17,424 nt of DNA from CAILHX01 sp036561085 (GCA_036561085.1 DATBPY010000089.1:1-17424); one strand, 5' to 3'; positions 8,084 through 15,897 are shown, counted from the stretch's first letter. The notes: a model not told the origin generated them from the sequence alone. Program-made: numbers and translations.

Positions 8084-8997
8084 TAGTAGGAACGTTGCAT
8101 GATGTAATCGGCAATTTGAATCAGGCGCAGGCTGTTATTTAACCCGGCCTTGTCCAGTCCGGCAAGAGGTGCGATCGCCTTTGCATGTAATTCAGCTGCC
8201 AGTTCGCGCGCGCGGGTGACACCCAGGATAGTGACATAGGTCGGCTTGTCGGCATCTTTATCCTTGCCTGAAGTCTTGCCCAGAGTCGCTGTGTCCGCTT
8301 CGCTATCCAGGATATCGTCTATCACCTGGAATGCCAGGCCTATGTGCTTGGCATAATGATCTAGCGCAGACAAGGCTGCGGCATCACGCCTATTAGAACA
8401 CCAGGCTCCCAGTAGTATAGCTGCGCGTATCAGCGCACCGGTTTTATGCAAATGCATGAATTCCAGTTGTTCCTGCGTCAACGCCAAACCCACGCTGGCC
8501 AGGTCTATCGCTTGTCCACCAGCCATACCGCGCGAACCTGAGGCTTGTGCCAGTAGATGAACCATTTGTAACTGCTGTTGCGGGTCGTCGTGTAAACCGG
8601 GCGTACTTAATAAGCCGAATGCTAGGCTTTGCAGCGCGTCGCCTACCAGTAGCGCGGTCGCTTCATCGAATTCCTTATGACATGAAGGTTTGCCACGCCG
8701 CAGATCGTCGTCATCCATGCATGGCATGTCGTCATGCACCAGCGAATAGGCATGGATCAGTTCCACGGCACCGGCAACGCCAATGATTTTTGCAGTCTCA
8801 GCTCCGCATAATTCGCCCGCGGCATGAACGAGCAAAGCACGCACTCGCTTTCCGCCGCCCAGTACCGAATAACGCATGGCTTGATGCAGGCGTTCGGGCG
8901 CGATCTGTGACGCGGGCAATACGTGCGCCAAGGCTTCTTCCGTCGCCGACTGTACCTGTTGCGCCCATTGCCCGAAGTTAAGCACCGCTTCAGTCAT
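8083..8997 (-). CDS. ispA: Farnesyl diphosphate synthase (IspA-type)
   Basis: IspA elongates dimethylallyl diphosphate with isopentenyl diphosphate to geranyl and then farnesyl diphosphate, the precursor of undecaprenyl and quinone side chains. The 304 residues match bacterial IspA. The first aspartate-rich motif is Asp89-Asp90-x4-Asp95 followed by DDDLRRG. The second is Asp227-Asp228-Ile-Leu-Asp231. GQAIDL (161-166) and GKTSGKD (240-246) are also present. Its start overlaps the end of xseB by 8 bases and its end overlaps the start of dxs. The xseB-ispA-dxs order is common in proteobacteria. Chain length is inferred from the IspA-like AYSLVHDD context. Confidence 0.96.
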   Translation of the reverse strand: MTEAVLNFGQWAQQVQSATEEALAHVLPASQIAPERLHQAMRYSVLGGGKRVRALLVHAAGELCGAETAKIIGVAGAVELIHAYSLVHDDMPCMDDDDLRRGKPSCHKEFDEATALLVGDALQSLAFGLLSTPGLHDDPQQQLQMVHLLAQASGSRGMAGGQAIDLASVGLALTQEQLEFMHLHKTGALIRAAILLGAWCSNRRDAAALSALDHYAKHIGLAFQVIDDILDSEADTATLGKTSGKDKDADKPTYVTILGVTRARELAAELHAKAIAPLAGLDKAGLNNSLRLIQIADYIMQRSY

Positions 8998-9214
8998 CGG
9001 CGAAATTCTGCAAGGTGTTTTGTTCGTTCAGGACACGCACTTTTTGTTCGGCCTCCTGTAATGCCTGCTGGCAGAAGCGCAGCAATTCCGCACCGCGTTT
9101 GTAGGCATCCAGCGACTGCTCCAGAGGCAGTTGATTGTTTTCCATCTGGTCGACGATGGCTTCCAGATCGGCGAGTGCGGCTTCAAAATTCTTGGGAAGG
9201 TTTGCTTTAGTCAC
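8990..9214 (-). CDS. xseB: Exodeoxyribonuclease VII small subunit
   Basis: XseB pairs with XseA to form exonuclease VII, which degrades single-stranded DNA from both ends. This 74-residue protein is all helical with the family pattern FEAALADLEAIVDQMENNQL followed by PLEQSLDAYKRG and LRFCQQALQEAEQKV. The start codon is GTG (9214) and no good ribosome site precedes it; no internal Met would leave a full-length protein. It begins 29 bases after estB and overlaps ispA. XseA is not in this window. Confidence 0.95.
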   Translation of the reverse strand: MTKANLPKNFEAALADLEAIVDQMENNQLPLEQSLDAYKRGAELLRFCQQALQEAEQKVRVLNEQNTLQNFADD

Positions 9215-9243
9215 GGCGGAGGTTTTCTATAGAGGCGGTAGGT

Positions 9244-9918
9244 TCAGGCGGTTATGCCAAAGGCATCCATTATAAAGCGTCGGATGTCGGCGATCTCATC
9301 GCTGCAAACTGAATGTCCCATTGCGTATTCATGCCACTGCACATTATAGCCCGTCTTTTGCAAGGCTAATCTGGATGCGTTACCGGTATCCAACGGAATC
9401 ACCTCGTCAAAACTGCCATGCGCCATGAAGAAAGGAATATCCATATTGACCGGTGTTTTCTCTTTATCCAGCGTGGCGGAGATCGGCAGATAAGTGGAAA
9501 GTGCCATCACACCGGCCAGCCTTTGGGGATAGCGCAATGCTGTCTGCAATACGATAGCACCGCCCTGGGAAAAACCCGCCAGCAAGATGTGTGCGGCGGG
9601 AATACCCATAGAGATCTGTTGCGCTATCAACGCATCGATCTCGGCCTGCGAACGTCGTATCCCGGTCTCGTCTTGCGGGCCGTCGCGGGTGAGCGAATAA
9701 ATATCGTACCAGGCGCGCATGACATAGCCGCCATTGAGCGTCACCGGGATTTCCGGCGCGTGCGGGAAAATGAAACGGACCGGAACGGTCAGCGCCAATT
9801 CGCCGGCAATGGAGGCAAAATCGTGACCGTCTGCGCCTAGTCCATGTAACCAGATAATGCTGTATTGCGGAAGGGTCTTTGGATCATTCCCAGTTTGGTA
9901 TTCAATATGTTCTAACAT
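9244..9918 (-). CDS. Carboxylesterase / acyl-protein-thioesterase-like alpha/beta hydrolase
   Basis: This is a 224-residue member of the phospholipase/carboxylesterase (EstB, acyl-protein thioesterase) group. It hydrolyses short-chain esters or thioesters in the cytoplasm; the natural substrate is usually unknown. Seen: LHGLGADGHDF at 24-34 (oxyanion-hole loop), the nucleophile elbow Gly115-Phe-Ser117-Gln-Gly, Asp171 in HGSFDEVIP and His202 in AMGHSVC, giving a complete Ser-Asp-His triad. There is no signal peptide. It is the first gene of the minus-strand run estB-xseB-ispA-dxs-folE2, 29 bases ahead of xseB, and is divergent from the cyclase gene with about 110 bases between starts. Confidence 0.92.
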   Translation of the reverse strand: MLEHIEYQTGNDPKTLPQYSIIWLHGLGADGHDFASIAGELALTVPVRFIFPHAPEIPVTLNGGYVMRAWYDIYSLTRDGPQDETGIRRSQAEIDALIAQQISMGIPAAHILLAGFSQGGAIVLQTALRYPQRLAGVMALSTYLPISATLDKEKTPVNMDIPFFMAHGSFDEVIPLDTGNASRLALQKTGYNVQWHEYAMGHSVCSDEIADIRRFIMDAFGITA

Positions 9919-10027
9919 GATTGAATTTTCGCATGTTTTTGCTACGTAAAATACCGCCGGTAGCTGTTAAATGCCACGATTTTGGGCTATGCTAGTTTAA
10001 AAGCGTTATTACTCGGGGTTATAAACG

Positions 10028-12274
10028 ATGCGATTCAAATTCAAAATTCCTCATTCTATAAAACAGCACGGCATGCGCGTGAGCCTGGGCTTGGTCATCG
10101 TGCTGATTTTCCTGCTGCATGATATGGGCATCATGCATATGAATTTTATCGACAGAATGGAGAATTTTGCCTACGACGCACGGCTTAACCTGACCATGCC
10201 CAGAGGCGTGGATCACCGCATCGTAGTGGTGGATATAGACGAAAAAAGTTTGGCGGAACAGGGGCGCTGGCCATGGAGCCGTAACAAGCTGGCGCACCTG
10301 ATGGACAACCTGTTCGACTATTACAAAGTCAGCGTACTCGGTTTCGACGTGGTATTTGCCGAAAAAGACGATAGTTCAGGTTATAAGACGCTGGAAAAGA
10401 TAGGACAGGAGCAGTTGCGCGGCGATGCCAGTTTCAATCAGGCATTAGAAAAAATAAAGCCCAGCCTGGATTACGATCAGATGTTCGCCAACAGCCTCAA
10501 AGGTCGCAAGATCGTGATGGGCTACTATTTCCAATTGGGTACGGGTAAACCGGGGGGTAGCGGCATGCTACCCAAACCGGTATTCCCGTTCGGAAGTTTC
10601 GATCCCGATCACATTTTTGTCACGGGTCATTCCTACGGCGCCAATCTGCCGATATTGCAACAGAATGCTTTCTCGGCCGGGCATTTCAACCCTGCCGTTG
10701 ACGCAGACGGTATCTCGCGTCGCATTGCCATGGTGGAAAAGTTCGAAGGTGACGGCGCCTTGTACGAATCCTTATCGCTGGGGGTGGCACGTGCTTATCT
10801 CGGAGCGGATAAAGTAGAGGCCGATTTTGTTTCAAGCGGTAGCGATTACGCCAGTTTGGAAGGGCTCAAGGTCGGTAACAAATATATTCCGGTGGATGAT
10901 TACGGTCGGGCATTGATCCCTTTCCGCGGCACGCAAAAAAGCTTCCCTTATGTCTCTGCCAGCGACGTACTTAACAAGAAAGTGGATCCCAAGATACTGA
11001 ATGGCGCCATCATCCTGGTAGGTACTACTGCGCCGGGGTTACTCGATTTACGGGCATCTCCGGTGGAAAGCGTTTATCCGGGAGTGGAGATGCATGCCAA
11101 TATGGTGGCGGGCATTCTCGACCAGAACATCAAGAAAAGCCCTGCTTATCTGGATACGGCAGAATTCCTGTTGTTGTTCGTATTGGGCGTGGCGCTGGCG
11201 ATCTATTTGGCTATCCTCAGCCCGCTATGGGGGACGCTCTGGGCGACCGTGGCGATGGGCGGCACTTTGGGCATGAATCTTTGGTTATGGAACAACGCGG
11301 GGTTGGCGATGGCCATCGTCACGCTATGGCTGATGATGACTTCGCTTTACCTGTTCAATATGTCTTACGGCTTCTTTGTGGAATCGCGCGCCAAGCGCCA
11401 GATGACCGGGTTGTTCGGGCAATATGTGCCGCCGGAACTGGTGGATGAAATGGCCAAGGACCCCACTGCCATCTCCATGGAAGGCGATAGCCGTGAGATG
11501 ACGGTGCTGTTCTCCGACGTGCGCGGCTTCACCACCATTTCGGAAGGATTGGATCCGAAAGAACTGACGCAATTGATGAATGAATATCTATCGCCGATGA
11601 CCTACGTGATCCAGAAACATCGGGGCACCATAGATAAATACATGGGTGACGCCATCATGGCATTCTGGGGCGCACCACTGCATGACCCCGATAACGCCAA
11701 GCATGCATTGGAAGCGGCTATCGGCATGATAGAGGAACTGAAAGTGGTGCAAACCGCGTTCGAGGCCAAAGGCTGGCCGCCTATCAAGATCGGCGTGGGC
11801 CTGAATACCGGCATGATGACGGTGGGTAACATGGGATCGACCTTCCGCATGGCCTATACCGTCATGGGCGACGCAGTGAACCTGGGTTCGCGACTGGAAA
11901 GTATCACCAAGCAATACGGCGTATACATCATCGTCAGCGAATTCACCAAGGCCAAGGTGCCGGATTTTGTGTATCGCGAACTGGATAAGATCGTGGTCAA
12001 AGGCAAAGAGGAACCGGTATCCATCTTTGAACCCATAGGGCCGGTAGGTAGCGTGGATCAAGCTACGCTGGATGAACTTGAGCGTTATAACCAGGCGGTT
12101 GCTTTGTATGCGGCGCAAAAATGGGATGAGGCGGAAGCGGCGTTCAAAGCACTACATGAGGCCGACCCGGGCCGGTATTTATACGACCATGTGTATCTGG
12201 AGCGCATCGCGCATTTCCGTGTGGAATCGCCGGGCAAAGATTGGGATGGTGTATATGTCTGGCAGACTAAGTAA
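10028..12274 (+). CDS. CHASE2-domain class III adenylate cyclase, membrane bound
   Basis: This protein makes cAMP from ATP under control of an extracytoplasmic sensor. Seen in 748 residues: one N-terminal membrane helix (about 17-35), a periplasmic CHASE2 domain (about 40-355), three C-terminal membrane helices (about 380-399, 404-422, 425-446), then a class III catalytic domain (about 488-665). Metal-binding aspartates are Asp497 (LFSDVRGF) and Asp541 (DKYMGD). The base-selecting pair is Lys537 and Thr611 (AYTVMGD), the adenylate-specific class IIIb pattern; guanylate cyclases carry Glu/Cys. Asn618 and Arg622 (VNLGSRLE) complete the active site. A TPR-like tail (about 680-745, LERYNQAVALYAAQKWDEAE) follows. 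The CHASE2 ligand is unknown. The ribosome site is weak (GGGGT). It is first in a three-gene unit with a phosphodiesterase and a cyclic-nucleotide receptor. Confidence 0.95.
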   Translation: MRFKFKIPHSIKQHGMRVSLGLVIVLIFLLHDMGIMHMNFIDRMENFAYDARLNLTMPRGVDHRIVVVDIDEKSLAEQGRWPWSRNKLAHLMDNLFDYYKVSVLGFDVVFAEKDDSSGYKTLEKIGQEQLRGDASFNQALEKIKPSLDYDQMFANSLKGRKIVMGYYFQLGTGKPGGSGMLPKPVFPFGSFDPDHIFVTGHSYGANLPILQQNAFSAGHFNPAVDADGISRRIAMVEKFEGDGALYESLSLGVARAYLGADKVEADFVSSGSDYASLEGLKVGNKYIPVDDYGRALIPFRGTQKSFPYVSASDVLNKKVDPKILNGAIILVGTTAPGLLDLRASPVESVYPGVEMHANMVAGILDQNIKKSPAYLDTAEFLLLFVLGVALAIYLAILSPLWGTLWATVAMGGTLGMNLWLWNNAGLAMAIVTLWLMMTSLYLFNMSYGFFVESRAKRQMTGLFGQYVPPELVDEMAKDPTAISMEGDSREMTVLFSDVRGFTTISEGLDPKELTQLMNEYLSPMTYVIQKHRGTIDKYMGDAIMAFWGAPLHDPDNAKHALEAAIGMIEELKVVQTAFEAKGWPPIKIGVGLNTGMMTVGNMGSTFRMAYTVMGDAVNLGSRLESITKQYGVYIIVSEFTKAKVPDFVYRELDKIVVKGKEEPVSIFEPIGPVGSVDQATLDELERYNQAVALYAAQKWDEAEAAFKALHEADPGRYLYDHVYLERIAHFRVESPGKDWDGVYVWQTK

Positions 12275-12286
12275 GGCAACGCTTAC
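12271..12286 (+). repeat. Small hairpin at the cyclase stop / phosphodiesterase start
   Basis: GTAAG (12271-12275) and CTTAC (12282-12286) pair around GCAACG. The stem contains the cyclase stop codon and ends two bases before the next ATG, where a ribosome site would normally be. The stem is only 5 bp, so it may be incidental. Confidence 0.3.
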
Positions 12287-12288
12287 AA

Positions 12289-13056
12289 ATGCAGATCAAA
12301 GTCTTAGGATGTAGCGGCGGGATAGGTGGCGATCTACGTACCACCTCGTTCCTGGTGGACCACGACATCCTGATCGATGCCGGTACCGGCGTGGGCGATC
12401 TGGAGGTGGTGGAGCTTGCCGCCATCGATCATATCTTCGTTACCCACTCGCATCTGGATCATATACAGTCCATCCCCTTGTTGGCCGATACCGTGCTGGG
12501 CCTGCGTGAAAAGCCGGTGACCATACATGCCACCAGCGAAACCACGCAGATACTCAAGGATCACATATTCAACTGGAAGGTATGGCCGGATTTCACAGTC
12601 ATTCCCAGCGGCAACAATCCGTTGCTGGTGTATCACGAGGTCGAGGTCGGTGTTCCTGTGGAACTGAGCAATGGACGCCGCATTACGCCTTTGCCGGCAA
12701 ACCATGTAGTACCTGCAGTGGGCTATCATCTGGACAGTGGCAGGAATAGTCTGGTATTCACCGGCGATACCACCACCTGTGACGAATTGTGGGATGAGGT
12801 CAACAAGATCGAGAACCTGCGCCACATCATCATCGAGACTGCGTTCAGCAATGCAGACTTGGAATTGGCAAGATTATCCAAGCATCTATGCCCTTCATTA
12901 TTGCTGGCCGAGTTGAATAAGCTCAAAAATCCGGCACAGATACATATTACCCATTTGAAGCCTGGCGAGACCGCCCGGATCATGCGCGAGATCAAGCGCG
13001 ATGTTGCGAAGCATCAACCCAGTGCATTGCGTAATAAACAGGTGTTTAACCTTTAA
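12289..13056 (+). CDS. Metallo-beta-lactamase-fold cyclic-nucleotide phosphodiesterase (class II-like)
   Basis: This 255-residue cytoplasmic protein has the binuclear-metal ligands of the metallo-beta-lactamase fold: His53-Ser-His55-Leu-Asp57-His58, His139 (PANH), Asp160 (FTGDT) and His222 (HITHLKPG). The string THSHLDHIQSIP resembles the signature of class II cyclic-nucleotide phosphodiesterases (yeast Pde1, Vibrio CpdP), whose HxHLDH is followed by a small residue and a hydrophobic run. It would hydrolyse cAMP to AMP. It begins 14 bases after the adenylate cyclase stop with no clear ribosome site, so translation is probably coupled. The fold is certain. cAMP as substrate rests on the motif plus the neighbouring cyclase and cAMP-binding gene; ribonuclease Z-like activity is the main alternative. 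Confidence 0.88.
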   Translation: MQIKVLGCSGGIGGDLRTTSFLVDHDILIDAGTGVGDLEVVELAAIDHIFVTHSHLDHIQSIPLLADTVLGLREKPVTIHATSETTQILKDHIFNWKVWPDFTVIPSGNNPLLVYHEVEVGVPVELSNGRRITPLPANHVVPAVGYHLDSGRNSLVFTGDTTTCDELWDEVNKIENLRHIIIETAFSNADLELARLSKHLCPSLLLAELNKLKNPAQIHITHLKPGETARIMREIKRDVAKHQPSALRNKQVFNL

Positions 13057-13064
13057 CGCAGGCT

Positions 13065-13072
13065 TATAAAAT
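13065..13072 (+). promoter_or_regulatory. TATAAAAT box, possible internal promoter
   Basis: This -10-like element lies 15 bases before the ATG of the cyclic-nucleotide-binding gene, in a 30-base gap that has no ribosome site. No good -35 is seen. If used it would give a nearly leaderless mRNA for the receptor gene alone. Confidence 0.25.
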
Positions 13073-13086
13073 AAAGCACTCCTGAC

Positions 13087-14175
13087 ATGGCCGTTGAACC
13101 CTCCCTGCTTGCTCGTTTCGAACCATTACGCTTGATGGCGATGGAGCATTTGGTCGAAGTTTCCGCCATGAGTCTGGTTGAAGCCGTGGCGATCGGTACG
13201 GATGTGCTGCACATCGGGCGTAACGGTGCAAAGTGCGTCTATCTGCTCAAAGGCGATATCCGTCTGGCCTATCAAGACGGCAGCGAAGAGTTGCTGTCTG
13301 CCGGAACCTCCCCGGCGAGCCATGCCATAGGCAGCGACCGTAAGCCGCTGATCTTCGCCACCGCGATCAGCGATGTGGAAGTGGTGTCAGTGGATAGTGA
13401 CATGATCGACATGGTGATGACCTGGGAACAGGTGGCGAATTACACCCTGCCTGAATTATCCGAAGAGGAATTGTGGCCGACCAGGAATAAACCGCGGCCT
13501 ATCAACCACGGGGTGTCTCTCGGCGCGATCGGCCTGTTCGGGGTGAATAAATTGCAAGGCGGTGCATTCAGCAGGTTGCCGTCGGCCAACATCGACGAGT
13601 TATATAAGCGCATGGTCAGCGTGCAGGCCAAAGCGGGCGACGTCATCATCCGCCAGGGCGAAGAAGCTGATTATTACTATCTACTCGAATCCGGATCGGC
13701 TGTGGTGTCGCGCCTAGCTAATGCCGATGAGGCTCCGGCGATTCTGGCTACATTGAACGAAGGAGATGCATTCGGTGAAGAGGCGAATGTGTCGGACAGT
13801 AAGCGCAACGCTACGGTGACTATGAGAACCGATGGCGTGCTATTAAAGCTCAGGAAAAAAGACTTCGTGGAGTTATTAAAAGAGCCGCTGCTGAATACCA
13901 TAGAGTATGAAGAGGCAGAACAAAAAGTGCAGCAGGGAGCGATATGGCTGGATGTCAGGCATCCCTCCGAGTTCGAATTCGACCACTTGCAAACAGCGGT
14001 CAACCTGCCTTTGCATGACTTGCGTCATGGTTTGAATTCGCTGGACAGAAAGACACCTTATATTACGTACTGCCTCACCGGCAGACGCAGTTCTGCCGCT
14101 GCTTTCATCTTGTCGCAGCACGGGTTCGAGGTATATACCCTGAAGGACGGCATAGGAGGTCGCAAAGCGACCTGA
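13087..14175 (+). CDS. Tandem cyclic-nucleotide-binding domains fused to rhodanese
   Basis: This 362-residue cytoplasmic protein has no signal or membrane segment. Domain 1 (about 33-115) has a cNMP-binding beta-roll pattern, but its phosphate-binding cassette has lost the Gly-Glu...Arg residues. Domain 2 (about 175-272) keeps a full cassette: FGEEA (229-233) and Arg240-Asn-Ala-Thr-Val, so it should bind a cyclic nucleotide. The C-terminal rhodanese domain (about 285-360) has Asp289-Val-Arg291 and the active loop Cys329-Leu-Thr-Gly-Arg-Arg-Ser335, so persulfide chemistry is possible. There is no helix-turn-helix, so it is not a CRP-type regulator. It is the last gene of the cyclase-phosphodiesterase unit, 30 bases after the phosphodiesterase, and ends at a strong terminator. 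The inferred role is cAMP receptor with sulfurtransferase output; no characterised relative is known to me. Confidence 0.93.
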   Translation: MAVEPSLLARFEPLRLMAMEHLVEVSAMSLVEAVAIGTDVLHIGRNGAKCVYLLKGDIRLAYQDGSEELLSAGTSPASHAIGSDRKPLIFATAISDVEVVSVDSDMIDMVMTWEQVANYTLPELSEEELWPTRNKPRPINHGVSLGAIGLFGVNKLQGGAFSRLPSANIDELYKRMVSVQAKAGDVIIRQGEEADYYYLLESGSAVVSRLANADEAPAILATLNEGDAFGEEANVSDSKRNATVTMRTDGVLLKLRKKDFVELLKEPLLNTIEYEEAEQKVQQGAIWLDVRHPSEFEFDHLQTAVNLPLHDLRHGLNSLDRKTPYITYCLTGRRSSAAAFILSQHGFEVYTLKDGIGGRKAT

Positions 14176-14188
14176 GGTTAATAAAAAC

Positions 14189-14216
14189 AAAAAAGCGGCA
14201 AATAGCCGCTTTTTTT
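14189..14216. terminator. Strong bidirectional terminator
   Basis: AAAAAAGCGGC (14189-14199) pairs with GCCGCTTTTTT (14206-14216 region) around AAATA, with a T run of seven on the plus strand and of six on the minus strand. It closes the cyclic-nucleotide unit (plus) and the START-like gene (minus), whose stop is at 14237. Confidence 0.9.
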
Positions 14217-14236
14217 ATTGCCTGTTAAGACATGCC

Positions 14237-14761
14237 TTACTTCTTTTCTGCAGCGGCTTTCAGTCCAGCCAGACCTGTAGTCACCAAATCACCGACAGCT
14301 TTATCGGCAGTTTCATCATCCTGGCCTGCAGGGATCGGCGGATTCAACATATATTTACGATAGAAGTGACCGATCCATGACACTGTAGTCTGTCCAGCGG
14401 CTGGACCGGCGGTAACCGTTATAGTGCCGACATAATCGGATGCAGCAATGACGCTGTTGTCCTCAGCCTCATATTTGAGCTTCATTTCTTTATCATCGGC
14501 CGATCTCAGTTTCTCATAATTGGTACCGCCGCTTTTCAGGGTGATGGTGCGATAGACGCCGTCATCCTTGGTTTCCAGCTTACTGGTGCTGGCAATGGCC
14601 GGATCCCATGTCTGCCAATTGCCGAAATCTTTGAGGAGTGCCCATACTTTAGCTGGCGCGGCATTGATGGTGATCGTCTGCTCCACTTTTTGCGGAGTAG
14701 GGCCGTGTGCAAAAGCCAGAAGTGGTACGAACAGGGCGGTGATGGCGAGTAGTTTTCTCAT
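14237..14761 (-). CDS. Exported SRPBCC (START/polyketide-cyclase-like) protein
   Basis: This 174-residue protein has a clear signal peptide (MRKLLAITALFVPLLAFA, cut before HG at about 18/19), so it acts in the periplasm. The mature part is a helix-grip fold: VEQTITINAAPAKVWALLKDFGNWQTWDP (26-54) is the usual first strand and helix of the polyketide cyclase/START superfamily, followed by a run of beta strands and a long C-terminal helix (DKAVGDLVTTGLAGLKAAAEK). Such proteins bind small hydrophobic ligands; no ligand or reaction can be read from the sequence. A good ribosome site (TGGAGAA) precedes the ATG. It lies 70 bases downstream of the propeller gene on the same strand and is probably co-transcribed. 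Confidence 0.9.
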   Translation of the reverse strand: MRKLLAITALFVPLLAFAHGPTPQKVEQTITINAAPAKVWALLKDFGNWQTWDPAIASTSKLETKDDGVYRTITLKSGGTNYEKLRSADDKEMKLKYEAEDNSVIAASDYVGTITVTAGPAAGQTTVSWIGHFYRKYMLNPPIPAGQDDETADKAVGDLVTTGLAGLKAAAEKK

Positions 14762-14831
14762 GCTTAAAATTCTCCAGAAGTAAAAAAATCAAAAATTAAA
14801 AAATCACAGCTTAAAAAGGTCGTGCAAGAAA

Positions 14832-15782
14832 TCAATGCGGCGTAGCGGCGATAAACTGCCCGAAAGCCCGGCTCGCAGAACCGGTGGCGATCTTGGTGAG
14901 CAGTTTATCGTTGCTGGCGTCTATCACTGAAACGTTGTTGTCGCCCCAACTGACGACATAGATCTGATGGGTGGCGGCTGCGTAAGCGATACCGTCCGGC
15001 ACACTGCCTACCTCGATAGTGTCGGTGACACGGTGAGATACCGCATTGATGACGGAGACCGTGTCGCCTTCGTTATTGGTGACATAGATGCTATCCGCGT
15101 TTGCCGCTGCACAATAGGGATGCGCGCCGACTTTAACGGTATCGCTGACAGCCGTGAACGGCGCAGCGATGATGGAGAGCGTCTCGGAATGCACGTTGAC
15201 TACGTATAGTTGCTTGCCGTCGGGACTTTGTGCCAGCCCGAATGGGTGCTCTCCCACGGCGATGCGGTGAGCGATCTCGCCTTTATTCAGGTCTAGGACA
15301 GCGACATCGTTACTATCGCGGTTGGCGACGAACAGATATCCACCATCCGGGCTTGTCAGCATGCCGGATGGGGATTTCCCCACTTTAAATTCGCGCAGTA
15401 TCTTGTAAGTGCCGGTATCCAATTCCACGATCTTGTCGTCGAACCAATATGCGACATAGAGCTTGCTGTCGTCATGGCTGAGTGCTTCCCCAAACGGGGC
15501 GCCCGGCAGCGGTATCTCTTTGATCACCTGCCGGGTTTGAGTATCGATCACCGAAATGGACTGGCCATCCACGTTGCTGATATAAGCGCGATGCAGGCGC
15601 TCTGAAAGTGCGACGCCGGCAGGTGCCTTGCCTACAGCAATGGTCGCTACCACCTGATGCTGCGCAATGTCTATTACCGACACATTGTTGCTACCCTGAT
15701 TGGTGATGTATGCGTCAGGCGCTGCAAGTGCAGTTTGCGCAAACAATATCAACACTAACAGGAGGAATTTGAGGCGGGTCAC
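14832..15782 (-). CDS. Periplasmic seven-bladed YVTN/YncE-type beta-propeller
   Basis: This 316-residue protein begins at a GTG codon (15782); MTRLKFLLLVLILFAQTALA is a signal peptide cut before APDAY. The rest is seven repeats of about 42 residues, each with the pattern xYVTN...NxVSVIDxxxxxVxxTIxVGxxPxGxAxSPDG (for example AYITNQGSNNVSVID and YVTNNEGDTVSVIN). That is one full propeller with no extra domain. Proteins of this type act as binding or scaffolding modules in the periplasm; no enzyme residues are seen. No clear ribosome site precedes the GTG, but no better start exists and the signal peptide needs this one. A good sigma-70 promoter lies about 85-115 bases upstream. Confidence 0.92.
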   Translation of the reverse strand: MTRLKFLLLVLILFAQTALAAPDAYITNQGSNNVSVIDIAQHQVVATIAVGKAPAGVALSERLHRAYISNVDGQSISVIDTQTRQVIKEIPLPGAPFGEALSHDDSKLYVAYWFDDKIVELDTGTYKILREFKVGKSPSGMLTSPDGGYLFVANRDSNDVAVLDLNKGEIAHRIAVGEHPFGLAQSPDGKQLYVVNVHSETLSIIAAPFTAVSDTVKVGAHPYCAAANADSIYVTNNEGDTVSVINAVSHRVTDTIEVGSVPDGIAYAAATHQIYVVSWGDNNVSVIDASNDKLLTKIATGSASRAFGQFIAATPH

Positions 15783-15868
15783 AAAAGAAAGCTCAAGGTT
15801 GGATACGGAGTCGGTTGTTAGATTAAGTAAGATGAGAACGGGCAGCCCATGCCTTAGGTTGACGGCGC

Positions 15869-15897
15869 AGTATAAGAGTCCGATGCCTAGCTTGCAA
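15869..15897 (-). promoter_or_regulatory. Sigma-70 promoter of the propeller / START-like operon
   Basis: On the minus strand TTGCAA (-35, 15892-15897) and TATACT (-10, 15869-15874) are separated by exactly 17 bases. Transcription would begin near 15862, about 80 bases before the GTG start. This is the best sigma-70 match in the window. Confidence 0.6.

Noticed and set aside
11588..12118. 176-codon open frame on the minus strand
   Set aside because: Antisense to the catalytic domain of the adenylate cyclase, which has all its active-site residues.
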